9,961 nucleotides of DNA from CAXMQS01 sp964195995 (GCA_964195995.1 CAXMQS010000093.1:1-9961); one strand, 5' to 3'. Shown: positions 1 through 6,370, numbered from the stretch's first letter. Program-made: numbers and translations. The notes: generated from the letters alone by a model not told the origin.

Positions 1-198
1 GCGGTGAACCGTGTTCGCCGCTTCTGCGTCTTCGGCCTCGACGAGGCAGAAGATCTTCCCCGCCGACTCGTCGACCCAGTAGCGCAGGTAGCTGACGCCA
101 TACTTGCCTTGCGTCTCGAGGTCCTTCTTGTGGGCTTCGGCTACATCTGCGGCAGATACCCCTCCGTCCAAGTTGTGGACGTCCATGAACAGTGACAT
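1..198 (-). CDS. DUF4242 (SCO4226-like) protein, C-terminus off window
   Basis: This minus-strand reading frame is open from an ATG at 198-196 to the window edge, giving 66 residues with no stop. It begins MSLFMDVHNLDGG and contains 'YLRYWVDESAGKIFCLVEAEDAEAANTVHR'-type spacing: a small alpha/beta ferredoxin-like fold in which an FMDVH strand is followed later by a KIFCLVEA strand. I recognise this as DUF4242, whose characterised member SCO4226 of Streptomyces coelicolor binds nickel; family members are usually about 80-90 residues, so roughly 15-25 residues lie outside. The start is supported by a GGAGG Shine-Dalgarno 7 nt upstream on the minus strand (about 206-210); a second in-frame ATG four codons later has no comparable site. 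It is cytoplasmic, as no signal peptide or membrane segment is visible. It follows the LuxR-type remnant on the same strand after a 119-nt gap. Metal binding by this copy is inferred from the family only. Confidence 0.85.
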   Translation of the reverse strand, partial: MSLFMDVHNLDGGVSAADVAEAHKKDLETQGKYGVSYLRYWVDESAGKIFCLVEAEDAEAANTVHR

Positions 199-218
199 TT
201 GCAACCTCCAAGGCTCGC

Positions 219-249
219 GTCCGGATTACTGTGTCGAACATATCCGGAC
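219..249. promoter_or_regulatory. Perfect 8-bp inverted repeat in the DUF4242 leader
   Basis: Arms GTCCGGAT (219-226) and ATCCGGAC (242-249) are exact reverse complements separated by 15 nt. The element lies 20-51 nt upstream of the DUF4242 start codon and before its ribosome site. On the minus strand a TTGTGG hexamer (about 250-255) and an AT-rich CAGTAAT stretch (about 225-231) sit roughly 18 nt apart and could form a weak promoter overlapped by the repeat. It could be an operator for a dimeric repressor or an RNA hairpin; the sequence alone does not decide. Confidence 0.45.
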
Positions 250-317
250 CACAACAGCCAGTCATGAGCGCCAACCACCTAGAAGTGACGAGGCGAGTAC
301 TCAGATTTGGATGCCCG

Positions 318-1811
318 TCAGGGGTTGGTGAGGATGCCCTGACCGCGAGCCGCCTCAACGGCCGCGTCCCTCGTCGGCACGTCGAGCTTCATGAGTACTG
401 CAGCGACGTGGTTCTCTACGGTGCGATACGAGACGAAGAGCCGGTCGGCAATGTCCGAATTGGTGAGCCCATCGGCTAGGAGTTCGAGGACTTCGGCTTG
501 CCTGGCGGTCAGGCCGGCGGCGTGATCCTGGGTCGATCTGGATCGGCCCCGTGGAACCTTCACGCCCCGGCCGGCGAGGGTTGTCCGAACCCGGGCGGCG
601 GCCGCGATTGCTCCGAGTTCCTCGAAGATCCGCACCGCCTGGACCTGTGCATCGTCATCACCGTGCATCAGTGCCAGGCCTCTTTCATATGGCACTCCTC
701 TGGTGTGCCAGAACTTTGCAGCGCGCTCCCAGTCGCCCTCGATAATCCATCGGTAGAAGTTGGCGGTGCCCTCGGGGATCGTCGAGACGAACCCGAGCTT
801 CCACATCCAGAACACCAACGCGGCGCTCGGCCACGGAGGTCCAGATCGCAAACCCGTATCGAGGATTTCGAGCAGTGATGCGTTCCACGCTTCGTTACGA
901 TCGTCCGACAACCACATGTACTCGGCCAGCACGGCAGCAGCAGGATCCACGATCGTTAGTTGGTCGGAGTCCTGCGCTAAATCCCACATGCGCTCAAGCG
1001 CGGCGCGTGCTTCGGATCTCCCCCTCCGGGCCTGAACGGTCCCGAGTACGCGCCACGCGAGTGTCTCGGTGGCCGGACTCGAGTCGAGCGCATCGGTCGC
1101 CGAGTTCTCGGCCGCAGTCCAGTCGCCCTTCCACTGGAGGATTTCGGCGTACATCGCCTGAGCGTCCGCCTCGAGCATGCGCATCTCGTATCGAGCAGCG
1201 GTTTCGCGGGCCCGCCTGGCGAAGTCCGCTGCGCGTTCAACGTCTCGAACATCGCCGCACATCCCGGTCATATTCGAGAGGGCTCGCACTTCGGCAAAAC
1301 GGTAGCCGGAAGCTTCGGCTCGCCTCCGGCTCTCCTCGACGAGCGCCATGCCCTCGTTGTTGCCATCGCTGTACACGATCATGCCCTTGACACTCAGAGC
1401 GGTGACGATGGCGTGCTCGTCTCCGGTAGCCTGAGCGATGGACGCGGCCTTGTCTGCAATCTCAAGTCCGGCGGCGCTGTCTTCGTGATACAACCAGTGA
1501 ACGAACGCTTGCATACTCAGCGATTGTGCGAGGTCCGCGCTCGGTGGGAACGTCTCGAGGATGTTGACGGCCTCACCGACGGACCGGAGTGCTTCCTCTG
1601 TTTGGAGATGTGCCTTCTTGACACGCGACGCGAAAGTCAGTGTACGTGCCAATGCGGGATCGTCGCCCAGGGACCGGTAGAGGCCGACGGCACGATCGAC
1701 AAGTTCGACCGACTCGGCGTTGTCGACGTAGAACTCCGCGCGTGCCCAATCATCGAGGATGACAGCCCTCTCCCGCTCAGGAATCCGATCCAGGTACGGC
1801 TCGGCCTGCTG
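318..1811 (-). pseudogene. LuxR-family TPR transcriptional regulator, 5'-truncated (ATPase half missing)
   Basis: The minus-strand frame ends with TGA at 320-318 and stays open to an in-frame stop at 1817-1815. The last ~65 residues are a clear LuxR/NarL DNA-binding domain: 'GLTARQAEVLELLADGLTN' followed by SDIADRLFVSYRTVENHVAAV and a third helix. Before it lie about 380 residues of Ala/Leu-rich TPR-like helical repeats (for example 'AVGLYRSLGDDPALARTLTF', then AVNILETFPPSADLAQSLSM), typical of large LuxR regulators that carry an N-terminal AAA/STAND ATPase and total about 900-1000 residues. The first possible start is TTG at 1652, but family-like sequence (EPYLDRIPERERAV, LDDWARAEFYVDNAESVELV) continues upstream to about 1809 with no start codon. 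The gene is therefore cut inside the TPR region and has no Walker A or B motif. A short product from the TTG could exist, but it would lack the signal-controlled ATPase. Confidence in the family is high; pseudogene status assumes that the junction is real. Confidence 0.85.
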
Positions 1812-1822
1812 CGATCAACACT
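1800..1822. other. Head-to-head junction between two 5'-truncated genes
   Basis: LuxR/TPR-like coding sequence on the minus strand fades at about 1809, and nSTAND1-like coding sequence on the plus strand begins at about 1812 (LRSTLDAPESLAELLDHSED). Neither gene has a start region here, and no promoter or intergenic spacer is left between them. I see no insertion sequence, terminal repeat or att-like motif at the joint. The exact base cannot be fixed without intact relatives. Confidence 0.6.
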
Positions 1823-2854
1823 CGACGCCCCCGAGAGCCTTGCGGAGCTCCTCGACCATTCAGAGGACGGACTACTCCGAGCCGGACTACGGCTACTGCC
1901 GGAACACCTGGTCGTCTGCTGCTGGTAATCGACCAGTTCGAGGAGCTGTTCACTCTGGTCGAATCCGAGCCGGAGCGGTTGCAGTTCGTTCGCAACCTCG
2001 AAGTGGCACTGACCGATCCGCATAGCCGCATCGTTGTCGCTCTCGCGCTGCGCGCCGACTTCTACGATCGGCCGCTCGCCTACGGCAGTTTTGCAGCGCT
2101 GCTCGGCGACAGCATCATCAACGTTGTGCCGCTGACGCCAGACGAGCTGGAAGCGGCTGCTGAGGGCCCCGCCGAGCTCGCCGGTGTTCAGTTCGAACCC
2201 GAACTGCTGAACAGGCTGCTCGGCGACGTTGTAGGCCAGAGTCGCGGTCTGCCGCTGTTCCAATACGCCCTCACCGAACTATTCGACAGAAGAGCTGGCC
2301 CCCTACTCACGGCCCAGGCATATCAAGAGATGCAGGGTGTCGGCGGCGCTATCACCAGACGTGCCGAAGAGATCTATCTGGGGCTAGCCCCCTCGGAGCA
2401 GACTGCCTGTAAGCAGCTCTTCCTGCGCCTAGTCACGATCGCCGAGGCCGGAGCGTGGAGCAGGCGGCGTGTGGCCGCCTCCGAAATCGTCACCATTGTT
2501 GAGGACGTAGTGGACTTGCAGTCGGTCCTCGACAAGTTCGCCGCGTTCCGCCTGTTGACGTTCGACCGCGACTACGCCAGCGGCTCACCGACCGTCGAAG
2601 TCGCCCACGAGGCGCTCCTCCACGAGTGGCCGCGCCTGACGGAATGGATCGAGGAAGGGCGCGACGACGTCATCCACCACGCTCGCTTCTTGACCGCGTT
2701 CGTCGAGTGGCACGCCGCCGAGGAGAAGGCGGACTATCTGTTGTCCGGTCAGCGACTCTCCGATTACGAGGAGTGGGCCAACACCAGCACGCTGCGCTTG
2801 ACGAGCCGCGAGCAGCACTTCCTCGACGACGCCATCGCCCAGCGTGAGGAGCAG
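1812..2854 (+). pseudogene. nSTAND1-type NTPase remnant (5'- and 3'-truncated, frameshifted)
   Basis: This is the core of an nSTAND1 (novel STAND NTPase 1) protein, the class usually followed by WD40 or TPR repeats and often preceded by a BTAD/SARP or other effector domain. The Walker B strand 'LLLVIDQFEELFTLV' is at 1916-1960, then ALRADFYDRPL (about 2045-2077), LPLFQYALTELF (about 2249-2284) and the conserved 'VEVAHEALLHEWPRLTEWI' (about 2594-2650). The Walker A region is missing. From 1812 to about 1904 the family-like sequence (SLAELLDHSEDGLLRAGLRLLPE) is in a different frame from the Walker B strand, so a one-base frameshift lies near 1900-1907. The later frame could start at TTG 1979 but would miss Walker B. 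Similarity ends at FLDDAIAQREEQ (about 2854), where a 64-bp repeat begins; the frame then runs through the repeat to a stop at 2957-2959. The C-terminal sensor repeats are absent. It is most likely a decayed signalling or defence-type NTPase and non-functional. Confidence 0.85.
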
Positions 2855-2916
2855 CGGGACATCCGCTATGGGTCTGAAGAACCAGAGGTCGACGGGTCGA
2901 CGCCGTCCCTGACCAC
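2853..2916 (+). repeat. 64-bp direct repeat, copy 1 (tRNA-Phe 3'-half-like)
   Basis: Copy 1 of a repeat found again at 6242-6305 in the same orientation. Aligned without gaps, 59 of 64 positions match; the differences are at 2857, 2860, 2865, 2879 and 2896. It contains a tRNA-like T-arm: GACGG (2891-2895), a 7-nt loop GTCGACG, CCGTC (2903-2907), then CCTGACC-A as a 3' acceptor strand plus discriminator. Upstream, CTGAAGA resembles the tRNA-Phe anticodon loop. It is followed by GAACC (2919-2923) and GGTTC (2947-2951), a degenerate counterpart of the perfect hairpin that follows copy 2. Its start coincides with the end of nSTAND1 similarity. Confidence 0.8.
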
Positions 2917-3081
2917 TCGAACCCTCGGCTGTGGCGGGGTACCTTTGGTTCTTGCATAGATCTGCACATCGCCGACGTGACTCCGCCAGCTCGGCAGGCC
3001 CCCCTCTGTGTCACCCGATTCGAGTTCTCGTTCGTCTGTATTTGTAAGTGGGCCGGCACGCGGCCTCGAGGAGGAACTCTG

Positions 3082-3432
3082 ATGAAGACTCGTTGGTGGA
3101 ATGTCAGCGCAGCCGTGATCGGCGCCCTGATGCTCATGCTAGGTATCGGCAATCTATTGGACCCAGACGACACCGGACCGCTCTACGGTCAAATAGTTCT
3201 GCTCGCGGTCATGGCCGCCGGCGCAGCACTGATCGTGTACGGCCTCGTTCTGGTCCGTCGCAATCAGCCACCGGGCGGCAAGCTCGTGGCTCTCGGGGTG
3301 CTCCCCGGCTCGGTGGGGATCGCGTTCTTCTGGTTCCCGCCCGCGGTAGCGGTGGGAATCCTGGCCATCATCACGAGCTGGACTGCGTTCCAGTCCACAA
3401 AGCAGCCAGAACACCAAATGGCCGCCTCGTGA
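3082..3432 (+). CDS. Small four-TM hypothetical membrane protein
   Basis: The product is 116 residues, from an ATG preceded by AGGAGG 7 nt upstream (3069-3074); a GTG further upstream (2977) has no such site and would add a non-membrane leader. Four hydrophobic segments are visible, at about residues 8-25, 36-57, 67-84 and 86-103, with short charged loops (LLDPDD; RRNQPPGGK) and a polar tail ending STKQPEHQMAAS. No signal peptide is evident apart from TM1. I do not recognise the family and see no catalytic motif. It precedes the next gene by 58 nt on the same strand, so it may be the first gene of the sigma-factor operon or a separate unit. It lies inside the interval bounded by the two 64-bp repeats. 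Coding is supported by the ribosome site and the clean membrane-protein pattern; function is unknown. Confidence 0.75.
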   Translation: MKTRWWNVSAAVIGALMLMLGIGNLLDPDDTGPLYGQIVLLAVMAAGAALIVYGLVLVRRNQPPGGKLVALGVLPGSVGIAFFWFPPAVAVGILAIITSWTAFQSTKQPEHQMAAS

Positions 3433-3490
3433 AATCGAAGACCCGACAAGCGATGTGGCGTGGCATGATTCTGCAGGGGAAGGAGACCAT

Positions 3491-3889
3491 ATGAACTGGT
3501 GGTTGCTGGAGCTCATCACATTCGGTGGCCTGGTCCTGGCCCTTGTCCTACTCGGCCCGCTCATCAAGCGATTCGGCCGCAGTTACGCCGCCGACGTATT
3601 CCGGGCCAACCCGAGAACGGGCAAGAGCTACATCGTCCTCATGGATGTCGCCTACTACCTCATCTTCTCGGCCTACATCCTCTTCACGACGGTGTTTGAG
3701 CAGCAAGACGGCTGGGCAGACACTGTGAACGCCCAGCAATTGCGCAACGGGTCGCTGAGGATCGGCGGCATGCTGCTCATCATGGGCATCCTCCATGGCG
3801 CCAATGTGCTCAGCCTTCCAATCATCGGGCGACTGCTCGGGCTGGGGAGGCGTCTCGACGAGGACGCCAGAGGCCCGAAGGCGACCTGA
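3491..3889 (+). CDS. 132-aa membrane protein, stand-alone 'DVAYYLIF' domain
   Basis: The ATG at 3491 follows AAGGAGA (3480-3486) at 4 nt. The product has hydrophobic segments at about residues 5-24, 48-68 and 91-113 and a charged tail (RRLDEDARGPKAT). Two motifs stand out: FGRSYAADVFRANPRTG (residues 28-44) and DVAYYLIFSAYI (52-63). Residues 6-70 align without gaps to residues 77-141 of the product at 4476-5216, with 31 of 65 identical by my count, and LRIGGMLLIMGILHGAN matches LGGLFLVMGVLHVVM further on. It is therefore a paralogue of the membrane part of that anti-sigma-like protein, without the cytoplasmic head. The stop codon overlaps the next start (TGATG), so it is translationally coupled to the sigma gene. 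I do not know a named family. A role in modulating or partnering the anti-sigma protein is inference. Confidence 0.85.
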   Translation: MNWWLLELITFGGLVLALVLLGPLIKRFGRSYAADVFRANPRTGKSYIVLMDVAYYLIFSAYILFTTVFEQQDGWADTVNAQQLRNGSLRIGGMLLIMGILHGANVLSLPIIGRLLGLGRRLDEDARGPKAT

Positions 3890-4479
3890 TGATCGCTATC
3901 CCCGTCCACCGCCCTCGATGGCGCCAATTCAACGAATGGCTGCTCATGGTGACCGATCAGGTCGTCGCTGCGTTTGTGGCGACCGATCGCGATGCGCTAG
4001 TCGCCGAGCTGTTTCGGCTGGAAGGTACGCGGCTTGTGAGGTTGGCGCGGCTGTTTACCGACGATCGGAACGCGGCGGAGGATCTCGTACAAGAAGCTTT
4101 CATCCGGCTTCACCGGGCCGCGCACCGGATCAACGATCCATCGAAGGCGGCACCGTACCTGCGTTCGATCGTGATCAATCTGGCACGCGACCACAACAGA
4201 CGAGGGCTCATGTCGCTGCGCCACCAGGAGGCGATCCCTACGGGGGCTGAACCCGACGCACCCGAGGATGTCCTGGTCATGGATGACGAGCGGAGGCGAC
4301 TACTCGATGAGGTACGTGCCCTCTCGCCGCGGCAGCGTGACTGCCTGTTGCTTCGCTTCTATCTCGAGCTGTCGGAGTCCGAGATCGCCGAGACCCTCGA
4401 TATCTCGAAGAACTCGGTGAAGACGCACTGCCGCCGCGGCATGGACATGTTGCGGGGCCGGCTGGGGGTTAGAACATGA
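3889..4479 (+). CDS. Sigma-70 family (ECF/SigE-like) sigma factor
   Basis: The product is 196 residues with the two-domain layout of group 4 sigma factors: region 2 at about residues 36-108 (NAAEDLVQEAFIRLHRA, then PYLRSIVINLARDHNRR) and region 4 at about 138-192, including LSPRQRDCLLLRFYLELSES and the recognition helix-turn-helix EIAETLDISKNSVKTHCRRG. Length is normal for the family. The start at 3889 overlaps the preceding stop by one base and has GAAGG 7 nt upstream (3877-3881); an internal ATG at 3946 (residue 20) lacks a ribosome site but would give a more usual N-terminus. It directs RNA polymerase to a dedicated promoter set and is expected to be held inactive by the membrane protein encoded immediately downstream, which overlaps it by 4 nt (ATGA). 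Targets are unknown; autoregulation of its own operon would be usual but no promoter is obvious. Confidence 0.93.
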   Translation: MIAIPVHRPRWRQFNEWLLMVTDQVVAAFVATDRDALVAELFRLEGTRLVRLARLFTDDRNAAEDLVQEAFIRLHRAAHRINDPSKAAPYLRSIVINLARDHNRRGLMSLRHQEAIPTGAEPDAPEDVLVMDDERRRLLDEVRALSPRQRDCLLLRFYLELSESEIAETLDISKNSVKTHCRRGMDMLRGRLGVRT

Positions 4480-5216
4480 ACCTGGAACAGCTCCTGACCG
4501 ACACTCTGCACGCAGCCGACGACTACGCCCCAAGTACCGATCTCTTCGCCAAGGTCCAGCGATCGATCGAAGAGGACGACGCACGCAGGGGCCGCATCCG
4601 GCGCAAGATTCTCTGGTCCGCAGCAGCGGTCGCCGCAGTCATCCTGTTCCTCCTCGCAACCGTGCGCGTAGAGAGCGGCCAGGTCGATATGTCATTCACC
4701 AGCCTCGAGTTGCTCGTAACCGCGGTCATGGTCGCGATCGTCGCCGTCATGGGCCCGGCCATCCGCCGATTCGGTGAGACGTACGAGCGAGCCGTGTTTG
4801 CGAGCAACCCCGACACGGGCACGCAGGTGCTCAGGCTCCTCGACGTCGCCTACTACCTCATCTTCGGCGCGTACATCGTCATGTCGCTCATGTTCGAGCC
4901 GCCTCAAGATCTGTCGCTGATCGATCGCCAGTTCACCGACCAGCTCCTCTTCGAGGCCGAACGGCTCGGCGGCTTGTTCCTGGTCATGGGGGTTCTCCAT
5001 GTCGTAATGCTCATCGCGCTGCCCGTCGTCGGCCTCGTCCACAGCGCAAACCTGCGTAGAGCTCGGATCGCGGAAGGGGCGAAGAGCGACGACAACGTGG
5101 CAGCGAGAATCGACCGGGGTGTCACCGTGGGGGTTTGGGTCGTCGCTGCGTACGTGCTCTTTCAGATGGTGGTTGCTGTGCTCGGGATTCTCGTGGGTCT
5201 GGGGATGGGCGGATGA
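4476..5216 (+). CDS. Membrane anti-sigma-like protein fused to 'DVAYYLIF' domain
   Basis: The product is 246 residues, with its start overlapping the sigma stop by 4 nt. Residues 1-43 form a polar cytoplasmic head (LEQLLTDTLHAADDYAPSTD, then LFAKVQRSIEEDDARR), the kind of N-terminus seen in proteins encoded directly after SigE-type sigma genes in actinobacteria and presumed to bind the sigma factor. I see no zinc-binding HxxxCxxC motif. Membrane segments lie at about 46-63, 77-95, 121-139, 164-187 and 216-243. Residues 77-187 are a copy of the membrane domain found alone in the 132-aa product at 3491-3889, including RRFGETYERAVFASNPDTG and DVAYYLIFGAYI. The most likely role is membrane-held anti-sigma factor for the upstream gene; this rests on position and N-terminal style, not on a catalogued domain. 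The stop overlaps the next start by 4 nt. Confidence 0.85.
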   Translation: MNLEQLLTDTLHAADDYAPSTDLFAKVQRSIEEDDARRGRIRRKILWSAAAVAAVILFLLATVRVESGQVDMSFTSLELLVTAVMVAIVAVMGPAIRRFGETYERAVFASNPDTGTQVLRLLDVAYYLIFGAYIVMSLMFEPPQDLSLIDRQFTDQLLFEAERLGGLFLVMGVLHVVMLIALPVVGLVHSANLRRARIAEGAKSDDNVAARIDRGVTVGVWVVAAYVLFQMVVAVLGILVGLGMGG

Positions 5217-5989
5217 GATCCGCAACGAGAGAACCCGCCCAGATGCTTCCTCGAGTGGCGGCGACCGCGCTGTCGGGCGCTGTGGCCGGATTCGTTATGG
5301 CCGGAGCAGGAGGACGGCTGGCGATGCGGCTGTCGGCCCAGATCGATCGCTCGGCGCACGGCCTCACCACGGAGGCCGAGGCGGTCGTCGGACAGTTCAC
5401 GCTTGCTGGGACCATCTCATTCATGGTGTTCGTCGGTCTTGCCGGCGCTGTCATTGTTGGCCTCCTCTGGTCAATCGTCTCGCCTTGGCTTCCCCGCCAC
5501 GGAAGCAGTCGGAAGGTCGTCGCGTTCGTCGTTGGAGCAGCGCTCGGCAGTCGGTTGGCGGTCGATGGACGCAACTTCGATTTTGTGATTCTTGATCCGG
5601 CGCTGCTCCAGGCCTCGATCTTTGTGGTTCTTGCGGGCCTCACCGGTGTGGCTGCCGTGGCCATCGAACCATGGATGGCCAAGCGCGTTACGGCAGAAGG
5701 GACAGGTGCCAAAGTGGCGTATTGGGCGATCGTCGCTGCCGGGGCGGTCTTCGTGGTCCCCTTTAGCTTCCTCTTTTTCAGCGAGGAGTCGTGTGGCTGC
5801 CTCAGCCCACCTTGGCTGGTGGGCGGAGCCATCATCGCCCTTGGCCTCGTGTGGATCGCCCGCCTCGTCATCGGGCAGCGCCACGATGCTGAACCGCGGT
5901 GGCTTGAAGTTGCGGGGCAGATCCTGGTCGGCGCGGCGACCCTGGCAGGTCTTGTCCACCTGGCAGGTGAGGTAGCCCACTTCGCGTGA
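5213..5989 (+). CDS. Multi-pass hypothetical membrane protein, last gene of sigma operon
   Basis: The product is 258 residues from the ATG at 5213, which overlaps the previous stop (ATGA); the frame is open upstream to 5135, but that segment lies inside the previous gene and is Arg/Cys-rich, unlike a membrane-protein start. About seven hydrophobic segments are visible: residues 14-34, 64-87, 101-115, 131-152, 168-190, 202-222 and 232-252. The N-terminal pattern 'SGAVAGFVMAGAGGRLAMR' followed by a TEAEAVVGQFTLAGT stretch resembles hypothetical membrane proteins I associate with actinobacteria, but I cannot name a family or function. There is a CGC pair in one loop (residues 194-196, EESCGCLSPP). 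It is coupled to the anti-sigma-like gene and probably shares its transcript. The next feature downstream is a 250-nt non-coding spacer and the second 64-bp repeat. Confidence 0.82.
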   Translation: MRSATREPAQMLPRVAATALSGAVAGFVMAGAGGRLAMRLSAQIDRSAHGLTTEAEAVVGQFTLAGTISFMVFVGLAGAVIVGLLWSIVSPWLPRHGSSRKVVAFVVGAALGSRLAVDGRNFDFVILDPALLQASIFVVLAGLTGVAAVAIEPWMAKRVTAEGTGAKVAYWAIVAAGAVFVVPFSFLFFSEESCGCLSPPWLVGGAIIALGLVWIARLVIGQRHDAEPRWLEVAGQILVGAATLAGLVHLAGEVAHFA

Positions 5990-6241
5990 CGCTCTCGGAT
6001 GGTCCGATATCTTGGCTCTCCGCATCTGACCAGGATGCTGTGGCGGTGCCTGACACATTGGTTCGTCGTCAGCGCGACATCCCTCGCTACAACAAACCTC
6101 CATGCTTGCGGCCAAGCACCCCGCATCCGGCCCCCCGGGGTGCCCTCCAGGTGCCTTTCGGCGAATTCACGGGGTTTCACTACGTCGCGCTGGACGTCAC
6201 AAACCCAACGAAATGGCACCCCGTGACATGGACTGAAACGT
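5990..6241. other. Non-coding spacer with competing stem-loops
   Basis: I see no convincing gene here; the frames present have no family-like composition or ribosome site. GCACCCCG (6116-6123) pairs perfectly with CGGGGTGC (6136-6143) across a 12-nt loop. The same right arm, extended to CGGGGTGCC (6136-6144), also pairs perfectly over 9 bp with GGCACCCCG at 6215-6223. The two foldings exclude each other. The first could end the sigma operon as a U-less terminator; no T-tract follows it. Confidence 0.4.
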
Positions 6242-6305
6242 AGCGCGATATCCACTATGGGTCTGAAAAACCAGAGGTCGACGGATCGACGCCGTCCCTG
6301 ACCAC
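6242..6305 (+). repeat. 64-bp direct repeat, copy 2 (tRNA-Phe 3'-half-like)
   Basis: Second copy of the repeat at 2853-2916, same orientation, 3389 bp further on, 59 of 64 positions identical. Here the anticodon-loop-like stretch reads CTGAAAA (GAA, phenylalanine, in the anticodon position), and the T-arm is GACGG (6280-6284), ATCGACG loop, CCGTC (6292-6296), followed by CCTGACC and A (6297-6304). The 5' half of a tRNA (D-arm, matching GGTCAGG acceptor strand) is absent upstream. The T-loop differs from the canonical TTCGANN at its first base in both copies. Confidence 0.8.
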
Positions 6306-6306
6306 G

Positions 6307-6331
6307 GGAACCGCCTCTTCGAGGCGGTTCC
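6307..6331. terminator. Perfect 11-bp hairpin, probable factor-independent terminator
   Basis: GGAACCGCCTC (6307-6317) and GAGGCGGTTCC (6321-6331) are exact complements around a TTC loop. It begins two bases after the tRNA-like repeat, as a terminator would follow a tRNA gene, and lies 40 nt beyond the stop of the minus-strand gene at 6371. It is flanked by TTGC on the plus strand and has no U-run on either strand, as is common for actinobacterial hairpin terminators. It can serve transcripts arriving from both sides. Confidence 0.7.
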
Positions 6332-6370
6332 TTGCAAAATTCCTGTCTGCGGCGGGGGATTCCTTGTGTC

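Noticed and set aside
1413..1928. Plus-strand open frame over the LuxR gene and the junction
   Set aside because: Up to about 1811 it is antisense to clear LuxR/TPR coding sequence. Only its last part (about 1812-1904) is meaningful, and that is annotated as part of the nSTAND1 remnant.
1637..2263. Minus-strand open frame of 208 codons opposite the nSTAND1 remnant, which might have continued the LuxR gene upstream by frameshift
   Set aside because: Its product is Ser/Arg-rich with no ATPase motifs, while the plus strand here encodes the conserved Walker B strand and following nSTAND1 motifs.
2977..3081. Upstream GTG start extending the small four-TM protein by 35 residues
   Set aside because: The extension is not membrane-like and has no ribosome site, whereas ATG 3082 has AGGAGG at 7 nt.
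6232..6304. A complete tRNA-Phe gene ending at the second repeat
   Set aside because: The 3' half is tRNA-like, but there is no D-arm, no 5' acceptor strand complementary to CCTGACC, an anticodon-stem mismatch and a non-canonical T-loop.
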